In this document: positions 25,944 through 33,898 of the stretch, in pieces
Numbering within the stretch: position 1 is the first letter of the stretch
Layout: each line of letters opens with the position of its first letter
Assembly: GCA_964437515.1 (NCBI GenBank)
Contig: CAYTHB010000014.1
Span: forward strand, 1 to 55,397
DNA from: Sterolibacterium sp964437515
GTDB taxonomy: Bacteria > Pseudomonadota > Gammaproteobacteria > Burkholderiales > Rhodocyclaceae
DNA: 55,397 nucleotides
Reading direction: 5' to 3'
Made by a program: the position numbers and the translations under genes
The notes under the pieces: model-generated
What the model was told of the DNA's origin: nothing
What the model saw: the letters and a program-made list of their open reading frames with translations, nothing else
Database searches by the model: none

Positions 25944-26023
25944 GCCGGCCACGAAACGCTTGGCTTCCGCGCCGAATAGCGCGTTCATCGAGCTCCACAA
26001 CGCCATCCTTGAAGGAGCACTCC

Positions 26024-26442
26024 ATGACCGCAGCCTCATTGACCCCAACCAAGCACGCCATCGACCACGCCGATGGGCTCGTCGAATGGTGAACGGCTGG
26101 TGCCCAGTTATACGGTCAAGAAGGGCAAGACCTACCGCTACTACACGCCGCTCAAGCACCGGCGTTTGGGCGCGTGGGCCAGCCAGCACGGCCCATTGCC
26201 AGCCGTACCAATTGAAGAGTTGGTTACGCAGCAGATCGTGGCGGCACTCTCGGCTCCGCACATCGTGCAGTCGGTGTGGGGTCGGATGCAGAACCTGCGG
26301 CCTGACCTTGCTGGAGCCCGCCATCGTCCAGAGCATTCTGGCCGGGCAGCAGCCCCGGTGCATGAGCCTGCTGTGGTTCCAGCGCAATCCGCTGCCGACC
26401 GATTGGCTGGCGCAGCGGGAGGTGGTGACGGCGTTTAATGCC
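26024..26442 (+). pseudogene. Serine-type site-specific recombinase, internally deleted and frameshifted
   Basis: An ATG at 26024 with a good GAAGGAG ribosome-binding site opens a 22-codon frame (MTAASLTPTKHAIDHADGLV) that soon stops. Another frame then carries a zinc-ribbon-like part of a large serine recombinase (VKKGKTYRYYTPLKHRRLGA, PIEELVTQQIVAALSAP). A third frame carries the recombinase tail (LLEPAIVQSILAGQQ, PLPTDWLAQREVV). The catalytic Ser domain is missing, so a large internal deletion and at least one frameshift have destroyed the gene. It suggests the island once carried its own integrase. Confidence 0.6.
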
Positions 26443-26941
26443 TGACCGATCGCCTTGGTTGATGATGAACAGACGCGCGTAAGTTGTTGATTTTGCAGGG
26501 GACAGAACTGCGCCTACCCGCAGGCCAAACGGAGAACAGAGACAGCCCTGGCCGAGAAAATGGCCGATTTCGGGCGTTTCGGCCGGTGGCCACCCGCAGC
26601 ACAGGTAGGCAGAACCCCGCGTGGTGCGGGGATTTGGGGCAAAGAAAAGGGTCTGGAGAATATCCAGACCCTTGTGATTGATGATGGATGGTTGACCATG
26701 TGCCGACTCGACTCCCAAGTTTATGAGCACTGGTGCGAAATGCAGCGGGTAACAGGAATCTCCAGACTGTGCTCTGCGCAATGTCCGCACATGTCCGGTG
26801 GGATGCACGTCTTGAAACCAGGCTTCCGCTGGAGAGGTTTGTTTTACTTGTTGTGACAGTCGCTTAGGTCGACATCGAAGGCCCGACCGGTCACACGGCG
26901 ATGTCCGCTTAATGTCCACTCAATGTCCGGTTCGAGTCCGA
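26443..26941. other. Non-coding gap between recombinase and DUF4062 remnants
   Basis: I see no convincing gene. Two hairpins are visible. CCCCGC-GTGGT-GCGGGG lies at 26615-26631. GGGTCTGGA-GAATA-TCCAGACCC lies at 26649-26671. Either may be an old terminator, though neither has a strong T-run. The sequence near 26900-26930 repeats ATGTCC several times. Confidence 0.6.
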
Positions 26942-27263
26942 TCATGTCTGAGCTGTCCGCTGGTAAATCGTCCCGGCGCCCTTGCCGATACGCAGCAAAA
27001 GACCTGCATCCGCAAGTTCAATCAGATCGCGTCGTGCCTGCCTGTCCGTGGCGTCGGCCACAAATCTCTGGTGGTACTCGCCTGGTCGAATCTGGTCTCC
27101 TACCCGTAGTTGCTCCATCAGCATATGCTGGCACGGTGCCCTTGTGCGACATCCATACCTCATAGCCGAAATTGGTCAGGATGGCGTAGATGCGCTCCAG
27201 CAACTCCTCAATACCGTACACCGTGGAGGAGACCATCACAACCAGTCGTTTCTTCTTTGCCAT
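26942..27263 (-). pseudogene. DUF4062-domain protein, internally deleted
   Basis: The N-terminus (MAKKKRLVVMVSSTVYGIEE, then NFGYEVWMSHKGTVP) is a clear DUF4062 start. These are TIR-like-fold proteins often found in defence islands. After about 45 codons the frame jumps. A second frame carries what looks like the tail of the same gene (MEQLRVGDQIRPGEYHQRF, then DRQARRDLIELADAGLLLR), a winged-helix-like end. The middle is deleted, so it should be inactive. It lies on the same strand as the hsd operon, upstream of the recombinase remnant. Confidence 0.62.
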
Positions 27264-27496
27264 ATCGTTTCCCTTGTCTGGTGGTGGTCATGGTCACTGC
27301 CGTTTTCGCATCACGTACTGCCGATCTACCCAGGCAAACTGAAAAAACTCCTTCATGTTCGGCACGTCAGTGACGCCTGAACTGCCACAGTGATTGAGGT
27401 AATTGACACAAAGCGGGTGTATCAATTTGTGCATTCATCGCAAGAACCACCCCATCCAGCTTCGCCGGCCACACCTCCACAGGAGAGGAATGATTT
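27264..27496. other. Short gap upstream of the DUF4062 remnant
   Basis: On the minus strand a frame ending at 27294 reads MKEFFQFAWVDRQYVMRKRQ before its stop, just upstream of the DUF4062 start. It may be the tail of a lost operon partner, but I do not recognise it. Nothing else is seen. Confidence 0.3.
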
Positions 27497-27970
27497 TCAG
27501 TGCAGACAAGGCGTGCTGTCTTCATCGACGAGCAATTCATCGAGCAACAAGGCATTGATGGATTCCATGGCGGGGTGCCGTCGCCAGAGCACCATCAGGG
27601 CAATGATCTTGAACCGGGATAGCGATAACGCATGGGTTCCTAACGCCAGTGCCTGTTCGACGATCATTTCGCGCAGCGATGCATCGATAGCACCGGCCTG
27701 CTCCAGAAAATGCAGAAAGCTGCGACATTCCACCGACAAGCGTGCCTGTTCGTGTTCGGCATAAAGCCGAATCGCCTGCGCATCCAGCGGAGGTGTCATG
27801 CCGTTGCCTTGTCGATCGCGATTTTCGAGTTCCGTTAGCCACTTCAGTGCGGCCGAGATGTCATCGGATTCGAAACCCACTGCCGTGAGCTTGCGTGCCA
27901 ATACGGATATTGCCGGGAAGTGGGTGGACTGCGGAAAATTTTCAAAAAGATAAATCAGTACGTCAAACAT
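27497..27970 (-). CDS. smg: Smg family protein (DUF494)
   Basis: 157 residues, beginning MFDVLIYLFENF, the standard Smg opening, and continuing with helical DUF494 sequence (EQARLSVECRSFLHFLEQAG, then LGTHALSLSRFKIIALMVLW). The function is unknown; the gene is almost always found beside dprA in beta- and gammaproteobacteria, as here (70 bp downstream). The C-terminus ends LLVDEDSTPCLH, close to family length. Confidence 0.93.
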   Translation of the reverse strand: MFDVLIYLFENFPQSTHFPAISVLARKLTAVGFESDDISAALKWLTELENRDRQGNGMTPPLDAQAIRLYAEHEQARLSVECRSFLHFLEQAGAIDASLREMIVEQALALGTHALSLSRFKIIALMVLWRRHPAMESINALLLDELLVDEDSTPCLH

Positions 27971-28039
27971 GGTGGCAAAACGGGTGAGATTCGAGATGCT
28001 GAAACGACGAAAGGATGGATTGTTGGTTTTCTGGAAGGG

Positions 28040-29179
28040 TCATGCACGCAGTTGTTGATAGCGGCTACCCGGTAGACTCGCAATCCGTCCTTCCAGTTCC
28101 AAGGGCAGCAGAATGGCAAGAAGCCTGTCTGCCGTCAAGCCTGTGCGCTCGACGAGGGTGTCGATCGGACAGGCATCATGTCCGAGTGCTGCCAGCACAT
28201 CACGAATGGCTTGGGTATCCGTTTCTTCAGTCTCAGTCAGCGCCTCGGGGGGCTGTGAGAGTGTGGAGAGGGTGCTTTGCCATTTGAGTTCTTCGAGTAC
28301 ATCCTGCGCAGACTCGACGAGCTTCGCGCCTTGCTTGATGAGCTGATGGCATCCTTTGGCGAGCGGTGAATGGATGGAGCCCGGAATGGCAAAGACGTCG
28401 CGCCCGGCTTCGGCGGCGAGTCGTGCGGTAATCAGTGAGCCACTGCGCGCCGCAGCTTCAATCACCAGACAGCCTTGTGCCAGCCCCGCGATGAGACGGT
28501 TCCGTCGCGGAAAGTTACTTGCCAGTGCGGGGGTACCCAGCGGAAATTCACTAATGATGATGCCTTCTTGGGCAATCTGTCGTGCCAGATTGCTATTGCG
28601 TGCCGGATAGATGCGATCGGCTCCCGTGCCGATAACCGCCAGCGTCGAGCCGCCCGCAGCTCCTGCCGCCAGCGCTCCACGATGCGCGCAGGTGTCGATG
28701 CCCAAGGCCAAACCACTCGCCACCCCCAACCCCACATTGGCAAAAACATGCGCGAAATCTTCTGCGTTGGATAGCCCTTGAGGTGTGGCATTGCGACTGC
28801 CCACGATGGCCAACGTGGGCCGGTTGAGCAATTCGATGCGACCTTTGGCGTAGAGTAGCACCGGTGGATCGGCAGTTTTCAGCAAGGCTTGCGGATAAGC
28901 GGCATCCGCCAGTGTCAGGATGTGATTGCCCGCTTCCTTTGCCCATTGCAAGGTTTCTTCGATACGACGGTCGATTTCCGGATCTGTCTTGGCGCGCAAC
29001 AAACGCTCGGTTTGGGCGGCTCCCACGACACTGCGTAATGCCGTCGGGCTTGTCGTAAAGAGAGCATCGGGGAGTCCAAACGCTGCCAGCAACTGACGTT
29101 GTGTCTCACCCCCGATGCCTGAAATCAGCGTGAGCCGCAGCCAGGCAGCGAGTTCCTGTTCTGCATGATCTGCGGCCAT
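28040..29179 (-). CDS. dprA: DNA-processing protein DprA
   Basis: 379 residues. Binds incoming single-stranded DNA and loads RecA during natural transformation. A SAM-like N-terminal domain (WLRLTLISGIGGETQRQLL) precedes the Rossmann-like core: LAIVGSRNATPQG, VASGLALGIDTCAHRGAL, AVIGTGADRIYPARN, SEFPLGTPALASNFPRRNR. A winged-helix tail (IDTLVERTGLTADRLLAILL) follows. All core motifs are intact. It is followed by smg and preceded by the LysM gene on the same strand. Confidence 0.95.
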   Translation of the reverse strand: MAADHAEQELAAWLRLTLISGIGGETQRQLLAAFGLPDALFTTSPTALRSVVGAAQTERLLRAKTDPEIDRRIEETLQWAKEAGNHILTLADAAYPQALLKTADPPVLLYAKGRIELLNRPTLAIVGSRNATPQGLSNAEDFAHVFANVGLGVASGLALGIDTCAHRGALAAGAAGGSTLAVIGTGADRIYPARNSNLARQIAQEGIIISEFPLGTPALASNFPRRNRLIAGLAQGCLVIEAAARSGSLITARLAAEAGRDVFAIPGSIHSPLAKGCHQLIKQGAKLVESAQDVLEELKWQSTLSTLSQPPEALTETEETDTQAIRDVLAALGHDACPIDTLVERTGLTADRLLAILLPLELEGRIASLPGSRYQQLRA

Positions 29180-29200
29180 GAAGCTGAACCGGAAATGAAA

Positions 29201-30331
29201 TCAGGGCGTGGTCGCCGCGTCACCCACGATGACGGGACGACTGACATTCATCACCAGGGCATAGGAGACATGGTCAAAAACGCGGAAAACGAAAACCAGA
29301 CCATAGCGTTCATCGGGAAGCTTCCAGGTTTCCTCTTTGTCTTCATGCCGGTTTTTAACCGTGACGCCCGCACGCGACAAGGCCAGTACATGGCCGACCT
29401 CCAAGCCATCAGTAGCACCGCGTGACAGCGTGATGATGGAATGGTTGGCACCTTCATCGACCGCACCATACACGGACATCACACGGCTTGCGATTTGTTT
29501 GTCGGGCGCATGGGGAACATAGTTGATGATATCGGGACGCGCGGCAGGAACGAGTCGGTCGCCTCGCTCGATTTCCTGTGTCGAGCGCAGGATTTCGAGT
29601 GTGGTGGGCTCGCCGTCACGCGTAACTTTGGCACTGCCCAGATAAAACGCTTCGTAGCCCAGCACTTCTCCGCTTTCGGGATCCACCAAAGATTTGCCCG
29701 GACGATAAATCTGCCAGAGGGGGAAGTCACCATAAAGACCGGTTGCGTAAGCCGTGTTGCCTGCACCTACAACCACCCGGTCTTCCTGTGCGGCGACGAT
29801 GCGTGGTGCGTTATTGAGGGCATCGGCTTCAACGACCAACGGTTTGGAGAGGAAAGGCTCGATGATGCGAGGCGGAATACTGGAAATAGCCTGCCTGTTG
29901 TCTTCTACATACACCTTGGGTGAAATCTGTGCGGTGGTATGGCTGGTATCGATAGGATTGCCGATGCGCAAGCGAGGTTGCGCGCCACTACGATCGAGAT
30001 AAACGATTTGTCCCGGATAAATCCAGTGCGGGTTGCGTATCTGCTCTTTATTGAGCTGCCAGATTTCAGGCCAACGCCAAGGCTGTTTGAGAAACAGACC
30101 CGAGATTCCCCACAACGTATCGCCTCGCACCACGACATGACGATCCGGCGCATTTTCAGCCAGGGTGAGCACATTGCCCTGTTCCCGTGCGGTTTCCACT
30201 GGTGCAGAAGGCGTGGGCTGTTCCTGCGCCCGTGCGTTCATTGTGCCTGTCCATAAAGTCAAACTTGAATATGCCATGAACAGCGCAGCTATAATCTTGG
30301 ACTTGTTTCGGGTTTTTGTGGTCACACGCAT
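29201..30331 (-). CDS. LysM-domain periplasmic protein
   Basis: 376 residues. An N-terminal signal-like hydrophobic segment (IIAALFMAYSSLTLWTGTMN, ending near ARA) is followed by a LysM peptidoglycan-binding repeat (HVVVRGDTLWGISGLFLKQP, then IWQLNKEQIRNPHWIYPGQI). About 260 residues of beta-rich sequence follow. LysM proteins of this kind commonly precede dprA in betaproteobacteria. ATG 30331 (MRVTTKTRN) has an AGAGGAC ribosome-binding site; the frame is open to 30370. No hydrolase motif is visible. Confidence 0.88.
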   Translation of the reverse strand: MRVTTKTRNKSKIIAALFMAYSSLTLWTGTMNARAQEQPTPSAPVETAREQGNVLTLAENAPDRHVVVRGDTLWGISGLFLKQPWRWPEIWQLNKEQIRNPHWIYPGQIVYLDRSGAQPRLRIGNPIDTSHTTAQISPKVYVEDNRQAISSIPPRIIEPFLSKPLVVEADALNNAPRIVAAQEDRVVVGAGNTAYATGLYGDFPLWQIYRPGKSLVDPESGEVLGYEAFYLGSAKVTRDGEPTTLEILRSTQEIERGDRLVPAARPDIINYVPHAPDKQIASRVMSVYGAVDEGANHSIITLSRGATDGLEVGHVLALSRAGVTVKNRHEDKEETWKLPDERYGLVFVFRVFDHVSYALVMNVSRPVIVGDAATTP

Positions 30332-30381
30332 GGTGTCCTCTTGGATAAACATAAACACATAAGCCTGCACGCAAACGCAAA

Positions 30382-30407
30382 TGTCATGATGACAGATGAT
30401 GCATCAT
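30382..30407. promoter_or_regulatory. Two adjacent perfect palindromes in the lysM-def divergent gap
   Basis: TGTCATGATGACA (30382-30394) and ATGATGCATCAT (30396-30407) are separated by one base, between the divergent LysM and def starts. They may be operators or promoter-proximal dyads. No matching regulator is identified. Confidence 0.4.
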
Positions 30408-30476
30408 ATGTGATTTTGCATCTAGTGACTTCATTCAGCAACAAATTTTGTCTTTTCCTGGTTCCAATCGATCGCC

Positions 30477-30992
30477 ATGGCGCACCTGTCCATACTTCAA
30501 TATCCCGATCCCCGTCTGCACACGCGTGCAAAAAAAGTCGAAAAAGTCGATGAAGCACTGCGACAGCTCGCCGCCGATATGGCTGAAACCATGTATGCCG
30601 CCCCTGGCATCGGTTTGGCCGCCACGCAGGTGGATCGTCATGTCCAACTCATCGTGATCGATGTCAGCGAAGATAAATCTCAACTGCTGACCTTCATCAA
30701 TCCCGAAATTCTCACCCACTCGGGTGAATGCGAAGGCGAAGAAGGTTGTCTATCGGTGCCGGGCATTTACGAAACCGTCACGCGCAGCGCCGAAGTGCGT
30801 GTGCGCGCTCTCGGGCTGGATGGTCAGCCGTTTGAAATGGACGCCGAAGGCTTGCTGGCTGTTTGCATCCAGCACGAAATCGATCACCTGAAAGGCAAGG
30901 TGTTCGTTGAATATCTCTCGCGCCTCAAGCAGGATCGCATCAAGACCAAACTCAACAAACGGGTCAAACATCACGATCGGGTCATTGCCTGA
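30477..30992 (+). CDS. def: Peptide deformylase
   Basis: 171 residues. Removes the formyl group from the N-terminal Met of new proteins. All three metal and active-site motifs are present: PGIGLAATQV, EGCLSVPG (Cys ligand), and IQHEIDHLKG (HExxH). Its stop and the fmt start share one base (TGATG), so the two are translationally coupled. The start at ATG 30477 gives the usual MAHLSILQYPDPRL opening. Confidence 0.96.
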   Translation: MAHLSILQYPDPRLHTRAKKVEKVDEALRQLAADMAETMYAAPGIGLAATQVDRHVQLIVIDVSEDKSQLLTFINPEILTHSGECEGEEGCLSVPGIYETVTRSAEVRVRALGLDGQPFEMDAEGLLAVCIQHEIDHLKGKVFVEYLSRLKQDRIKTKLNKRVKHHDRVIA

Positions 30993-31933
30993 TGAAGCTC
31001 ATTTTTGCGGGCACTCCGGAATTTGCCGCCGAAGCACTGCAAGCACTCATTGCCGCTGGGCATGAAGTTTTGTTAGTGCTCACTCAGCCAGATAGACAAG
31101 CAGGGCGCGGACTTCAACTCATGCCCAGCGCCGTCAAACAAGTGGCGTTGCAACATAGCCTACCCCTGCATCAACCGGAAAAACTGAAAGATCCGGCCAC
31201 CCACGCCCCCATTCGTGATGCGGTTGCCGCCGGTGCCGAAGTGATGGTGGTCGCTGCCTATGGTCTGATCCTGCCCCAAGCCGTGCTCGACCTGCCGCCA
31301 CGCGGCTGTCTCAACATTCATGCCTCCTTGCTGCCGCGCTGGCGGGGTGCAGCACCCATCCATCGCGCCATTGAAGCGGGCGACACGGAAACAGGCATTA
31401 CCCTCATGCAAATGGATGCCGGGCTCGATACGGGCGCCATGCTGCTCAAGGCATCGCTCCCTATCGCATCGACCGATACCACCGGACAGTTACACGACAA
31501 ACTGGCAGCGCAGGGTGCGCGACTCATCGTGGAGGCACTGCCCCGTCTCGATACACTCACCTCCATCCCTCAACCCAATGAGGGCGTGAGTTATGCGGCA
31601 AAAATCAGCAAAAGTGAAGCCCTGCTGGACTGGAATTTACCCGCGACCGTGCTGGATCGTCGCATCCGCGCCTTCAATCCTTTTCCCGTTGCGCAGACGA
31701 TCCTCGGTCAAGCACCAGATGTCATGACCCTCAAGATTTGGGGCTGTGCGCCGACCGAAGGGCAAGGACAACCGGGAACCGTGCTGGTGGCCGATGCGGA
31801 TCGTCTGGTCGTCGCCTGTGGTCAGGGTGCTTTGCAGATCACCGAACTTCAAAAACCCGGTGGCAAACGTCTGCCTATACGCGAGTTTCTAGCAGGCTTT
31901 CCGTTGGCTCCAGGAGTGCAGTTAGGGGGCTGA
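30992..31933 (+). CDS. fmt: Methionyl-tRNA formyltransferase
   Basis: 313 residues. Formylates initiator Met-tRNA using 10-formyl-tetrahydrofolate. N-terminal formyltransferase domain: KLIFAGTPEFAAEALQAL, LTQPDRQAGRG, NIHASLLPRWRGAAPIHRAI (catalytic Asn and His), and DAGLDTGAML (Asp). The C-terminal OB-like domain includes IRAFNPFPVA. Same operon as def. It ends 5 bp before the convergent metallo-beta-lactamase-fold gene. Confidence 0.96.
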   Translation: MKLIFAGTPEFAAEALQALIAAGHEVLLVLTQPDRQAGRGLQLMPSAVKQVALQHSLPLHQPEKLKDPATHAPIRDAVAAGAEVMVVAAYGLILPQAVLDLPPRGCLNIHASLLPRWRGAAPIHRAIEAGDTETGITLMQMDAGLDTGAMLLKASLPIASTDTTGQLHDKLAAQGARLIVEALPRLDTLTSIPQPNEGVSYAAKISKSEALLDWNLPATVLDRRIRAFNPFPVAQTILGQAPDVMTLKIWGCAPTEGQGQPGTVLVADADRLVVACGQGALQITELQKPGGKRLPIREFLAGFPLAPGVQLGG

Positions 31934-31938
31934 ATGCT

Positions 31939-32985
31939 TCAGGCTGCTTGGGTTTGATACAACCACACACCATCTTCCTGTACCTGACAGCGAACTTCAC
32001 CCCGCTGGCACAGATGATTTAGATGGGCGAGGCATTCGCCCAGCGCCATCATGTCATCCATTTTGCTGCGACGATGCGGGAACAGTTGCTGGGTGGCATC
32101 AAAAGCCGTGATGGGGATGGCGCAGATGCGTCGCAAGGTGGCGAATTGTGTTTCGTGGTGCGCACGAAGCTGGGCTATCCGGGTGTGCAAGCCGGTATAG
32201 GGCAATTCGTGGGAAGGCAGGATCAAGGTGTTTTCCGGCAGAGGCGTCAGTCGATCCAGCGAGGCAAACCAGTCCGACAACAAATCGGCTTCCGGTTCAA
32301 CGGGGAGCACGCCGACGTTGGAGGTGATGTGAGGCAAAATCTGGTCACCCGCGATGAGAATCTGATCGTCCGGACTGTAGAGCAGAATATGCTCTGCCAC
32401 ATGTCCTTCACCCAAAAGCAGTTGCCAGCGACGCTTGCCGATCTGCAAGGTTTGACTAGGACGCAGACGACGAAAGGCGGCGGGCGGCGGGGTAATCAGG
32501 CGATTGGACACATGAATAACGCTGAGGATGTCATCCAGCCGATCGGCCGGCGTGCCACACCGATGAAAGTATTCGACATGCTGCCAGGGAAGCTCGCCTT
32601 CGTAGGTCATCGCCATGGTGCGCAGCGTGTAGTACTCGCCATAGCTCATGTATAAGGGCACACGCAGCCGTTCAGTCAGCCATCCTGCCAGCCCCGCATG
32701 GTCAAAATGATAGTGTGTGCACACAATGCCAATAATGCGCGTCCCTATTAGATTTTCTGAAATAATCTTTTCCCATAACGCCCGGGTGACAGCGTCGCCG
32801 ATGCCGGTATCCACGATCATCCAACCATCACGATCATCATCGTGCAGCAGATAAAGATTGATGTGATCGAGCGCCAAGGGCAGCGGCATCCGCAACCAGA
32901 GGATGCCAGGAGCGATTTCCCGCAATTCACCATTCGGCTGCGGCGCGTTTGCCCAGGGGAAAGTCAGTGGAGTGTCGATGTTCAT
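31939..32985 (-). CDS. Metallo-beta-lactamase-fold hydrolase
   Basis: 348 residues. Zinc-binding THYHFDHAGLAGWL (HxHxDH) near residue 110, a further His in GEGHVAEHI, Asp in LIAGDQILPHI, and a C-terminal LPSHELPYTG His complete the site. The C-terminal winged-helix-like tail (MMALGECLAHLNHLCQRGEV) resembles LACTB2- and RNase-like MBL proteins. The substrate is unknown; thioesterase or nuclease activity is possible. ATG 32985 has a GGAAG ribosome-binding site. A degenerate family-2 repeat lies 22 bp upstream. Confidence 0.85.
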   Translation of the reverse strand: MNIDTPLTFPWANAPQPNGELREIAPGILWLRMPLPLALDHINLYLLHDDDRDGWMIVDTGIGDAVTRALWEKIISENLIGTRIIGIVCTHYHFDHAGLAGWLTERLRVPLYMSYGEYYTLRTMAMTYEGELPWQHVEYFHRCGTPADRLDDILSVIHVSNRLITPPPAAFRRLRPSQTLQIGKRRWQLLLGEGHVAEHILLYSPDDQILIAGDQILPHITSNVGVLPVEPEADLLSDWFASLDRLTPLPENTLILPSHELPYTGLHTRIAQLRAHHETQFATLRRICAIPITAFDATQQLFPHRRSKMDDMMALGECLAHLNHLCQRGEVRCQVQEDGVWLYQTQAA

Positions 32986-33006
32986 GTTTCTTCCGTGTTG
33001 CTTGTT

Positions 33007-33062
33007 CAGCGTGAAACAACGACAACGAAGTTCGGCTGAAGTTTCGAGCGCAGCGAATCAAT
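33007..33062 (-). repeat. Palindromic repeat family 2, degenerate right module
   Basis: GCGTGAAACAACGACAACGA, then TTCGAGCGCAGCGAATCAAT, parallels the right module of other copies (CGTGAAACAACGAAAACGGA, TTCGAGCGTAGCGAGCCAAT at 54.3 kb). It is oriented towards the MBL gene as in other copies. Confidence 0.5.
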
Positions 33063-33078
33063 CAGTCGCAGCCCTCAC

Positions 33079-33291
33079 CTACGGACGAAGAAGTGCCTCC
33101 AAGTCTTTCTGAATCGAGGTCACGTTGAAATTGGGAGCAGAGACCTTACGAACGAGATTGCGCAGCGTTTCCTCTGATGCGTTTGGAAGCACTGCGCGCA
33201 GTAGGTCTATCTGACCGTGCATTAGGTCTGGATTGGCTTGCAACTGCGAGGCAATGGCATTGATGGCTTGTTTGATTTGCTCGGGATTCAT
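33079..33291 (-). CDS. Small protein of unknown function
   Basis: 70 residues beginning MNPEQIKQAINAIASQLQAN and ending SIQKDLEALLRP. ATG 33291 has a strong AAAGGAG ribosome-binding site at good spacing. The frame is open upstream to 33441, but that part overlaps a direct repeat and looks unlike protein. The sequence is predicted helical with no membrane segment or signal peptide. I do not recognise the family. It may be a small DNA- or protein-binding helper; that is a guess. Confidence 0.6.
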   Translation of the reverse strand: MNPEQIKQAINAIASQLQANPDLMHGQIDLLRAVLPNASEETLRNLVRKVSAPNFNVTSIQKDLEALLRP

Positions 33292-33395
33292 GACTTCTCC
33301 TTTGTAAAGACTCCGCCGACGACGGTTCTCGGTCTTTTTCATGATACGCAGTTCTTCGGAGGATTGAAATGCATAATCAAGGGCGTTCTTCCTTA

Positions 33396-33430
33396 CAAGA
33401 AAATGCTGCAATGCCTCCATGAGGTGACAA
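33396..33430 (+). repeat. Direct repeat left of hipBA
   Basis: 35 bp beginning CAAGAAAATGCTGCAATG. It matches 35208-35242 at 30 of 35 positions; all five differences are transitions, and the first 18 bp are identical. Together the pair frames the hipBA module. Confidence 0.7.
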
Positions 33431-33510
33431 GGCCATCGCAATCAAACCCTAATTACCGGGTGAATAGGTGTAAATGGGTATCAATTTGGAAAATTGAGAA
33501 CGGTCTTTTA

Positions 33511-33526
33511 TTTCCCGATCAGGAAA
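33511..33526. promoter_or_regulatory. HipB operator-like palindrome O1
   Basis: TTTCCCGATCAGGAAA. Same motif as O2 and O3, with centres exactly 50 bp apart (33518.5, 33568.5, 33618.5). One arm mismatch. Confidence 0.65.
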
Positions 33527-33561
33527 TAAAGGATCGGATCATACCCTAAACACACCGAATA

Positions 33562-33575
33562 TTCCCGATCGGGAA
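33562..33575. promoter_or_regulatory. HipB operator-like palindrome O2
   Basis: TTCCCGATCGGGAA, perfectly symmetric, lying just upstream of the -35 box of the hipBA promoter. Confidence 0.7.
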
Positions 33576-33582
33576 ATGTCGC

Positions 33583-33611
33583 TTGCACATAGTCCAGTTG
33601 TAATTGATAAT
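33583..33611 (+). promoter_or_regulatory. Sigma-70 promoter for hipBA
   Basis: TTGCAC (-35), 17-bp spacer, GATAAT (-10). The predicted transcript start falls within or just after operator O3, about 20 bp before the hipB start codon, so HipB binding would block RNA polymerase. This is an inference from geometry and known HipB autoregulation. Confidence 0.65.
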
Positions 33612-33626
33612 TTCCCGAACGGGAAA
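33611..33626. promoter_or_regulatory. HipB operator-like palindrome O3
   Basis: TTTCCCGAACGGGAAA, overlapping the last base of the -10 box and the likely start site; 12 bp upstream of the hipB start codon. Confidence 0.7.
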
Positions 33627-33637
33627 CTAAACAAGCC

Positions 33638-33898
33638 ATGACATCCATTCGATCGCCTCAACAACTCGGGCGTGCACTGCGTGCCGCTCGCAAGCAGCTC
33701 GGGCTGACCCAGCCCCAGTTGGCGTTGGCGGCTGGGGTAGGTGTGCGCTTCATTGTCGACCTTGAAGCAGGTAAGCCCACCTTGCGGCTGGAAAACGTGC
33801 TGCGGGTCATTGATGCCCTGGGGGGTGAAGTCCAGTTGAGTGGATTGCCATCTGCTGCTTCCGACGATCAACGCGAGGATGCCGACCATGGTGCATGA
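33638..33898 (+). CDS. hipB: HipB-like antitoxin and autorepressor
   Basis: 86 residues with an XRE-type helix-turn-helix: LGRALRAARKQLGLTQPQLA, then VGVRFIVDLEAGKPTLRLEN. This matches HipB length and layout. HipB neutralises the HipA kinase and represses the operon. Three palindromes upstream fit its operators. Its stop lies 11 bp inside the hipA coding sequence, so the two are translationally coupled. Confidence 0.9.
   Translation: MTSIRSPQQLGRALRAARKQLGLTQPQLALAAGVGVRFIVDLEAGKPTLRLENVLRVIDALGGEVQLSGLPSAASDDQREDADHGA

Noticed and set aside
26224..26919. 231-residue minus-strand frame across the recombinase remnant and the gap
   Set aside because: No recognisable domain; it overlaps the recombinase pseudogene in antisense and crosses two hairpins.
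26926..26942. GGTTCGAGTCC resembling a tRNA T-loop
   Set aside because: No matching acceptor, D or anticodon arms in the preceding 80 bases, which instead repeat ATGTCC.
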